From positions 1-7,545 of the forward strand of contig CALZPS010000067.1 in NCBI GenBank assembly GCA_945827765.1: a stretch of DNA of 7,545 nucleotides. Reading direction: 5' to 3'. The stretch comes from an uncultured Lachnospiraceae bacterium. Lineage in GTDB: Bacteria; Bacillota; Clostridia; Lachnospirales; Lachnospiraceae. The translations under genes were made by a program, and so were the position numbers. The number at the start of each line of letters is the position of its first letter. Position 1 is the stretch's first letter. Under the pieces are notes generated by a model. The model was not told the origin of the DNA. It made no database searches and saw only the letters and a list, made by a program, of their open reading frames with translations. Below are positions 7,468 through 7,545 of this stretch, piece by piece.

Positions 7468-7489
7468 TGGCGGAATCAAGATTCCGCCA
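7468..7489 (-). other. GC-rich hairpin upstream of rpoA
   Basis: A perfect 10-bp inverted repeat (TGGCGGAATC with GATTCCGCCA) separated by two bases folds as 9 bp with a four-base loop. It is followed on the minus strand by a small 5-bp hairpin, ATTGT with ACAAT (7460-7446). No T-run follows, so it is not an intrinsic terminator. It lies in what should be the rpsD-rpoA spacer and could affect mRNA processing or rpoA translation; this is inference. Confidence 0.5.
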
Positions 7490-7499
7490 CGTATTCTTA

Positions 7500-7545
7500 C
7501 TGTCTCTTATACACATCTGACGCTGCCGACGATACTCCTTGTGTA
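7500..7545. other. Illumina Nextera (Tn5) sequencing adapter, not genomic
   Basis: Positions 7500-7518 are the 19-bp Tn5 mosaic end CTGTCTCTTATACACATCT. Positions 7519-7532 (GACGCTGCCGACGA) complete the reverse complement of the Nextera read-1 transposase adapter. Positions 7533-7540 (TACTCCTT) are an 8-base index whose reverse complement AAGGAGTA matches i5 index N507/S507 as I recall it. Positions 7541-7545 (GTGTA) begin the P5 primer complement. The match is continuous and in the correct order, so this is untrimmed read-through at a contig end. True genome ends at about 7499; base 7500 may belong to either. Confidence 0.98.

Noticed and set aside
7500..7518. 19-bp Tn5 mosaic end, which could be taken for a native transposon end
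   Set aside because: It continues directly into Nextera adapter, index and P5 sequence, so it is library sequence. No transposase or second end is present.

Overview
The window carries four protein-coding genes, all on the minus strand, so transcription runs from right to left. In transcription order they are rpoA (RNA polymerase alpha), rplQ (ribosomal protein L17), a large cytoplasmic GH78-type alpha-L-rhamnosidase, and adhE (bifunctional aldehyde/alcohol dehydrogenase), which runs off the left edge a few residues before its expected end. The gene content, strong AGGAGG-type ribosome binding sites, a clostridial AdhE and an L17 with a long charged insertion point to an anaerobic Clostridia member, most likely Lachnospiraceae from a gut-type habitat. 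That placement is inferred from protein character, not from a database search.

Right part (5674-7499): the 3' end of the ribosomal-protein alpha operon. rpoA starts at a GTG behind a strong Shine-Dalgarno and is preceded by a 10-bp GC-rich hairpin. A 113-nt spacer with two related hairpin-forming units separates rpoA from rplQ. A strong intrinsic terminator follows rplQ and closes the operon.

Middle (2770-5673): a single carbohydrate-active gene with its own promoter (extended -10, weak -35). A perfect 15-bp palindrome lies just downstream of the predicted transcription start and looks like a repressor operator. The enzyme has no signal peptide, so it should act on rhamnosides already inside the cell. 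No transporter, regulator or rhamnose catabolic gene is visible beside it.

Left part (1-2769): adhE with a near-consensus sigma-A promoter and, just upstream of the -35, a 16-bp palindrome resembling the operator of Rex, the NADH/NAD+-sensing repressor of fermentation genes. No intrinsic terminator is evident between the rhamnosidase gene and adhE, so some read-through is possible.

Extreme right end (7500-7545): this is not genome. It is an Illumina Nextera (Tn5) adapter: the 19-bp mosaic end, the rest of the read-1 adapter, an 8-base i5 index and the first bases of the P5 primer. The contig therefore ends in untrimmed adapter, which explains why the operon stops just upstream of rpoA. I see no new defence, mobile or RNA-guided system here. 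The most useful observations are the adapter, two palindromic operators and the structured rpoA-rplQ spacer.
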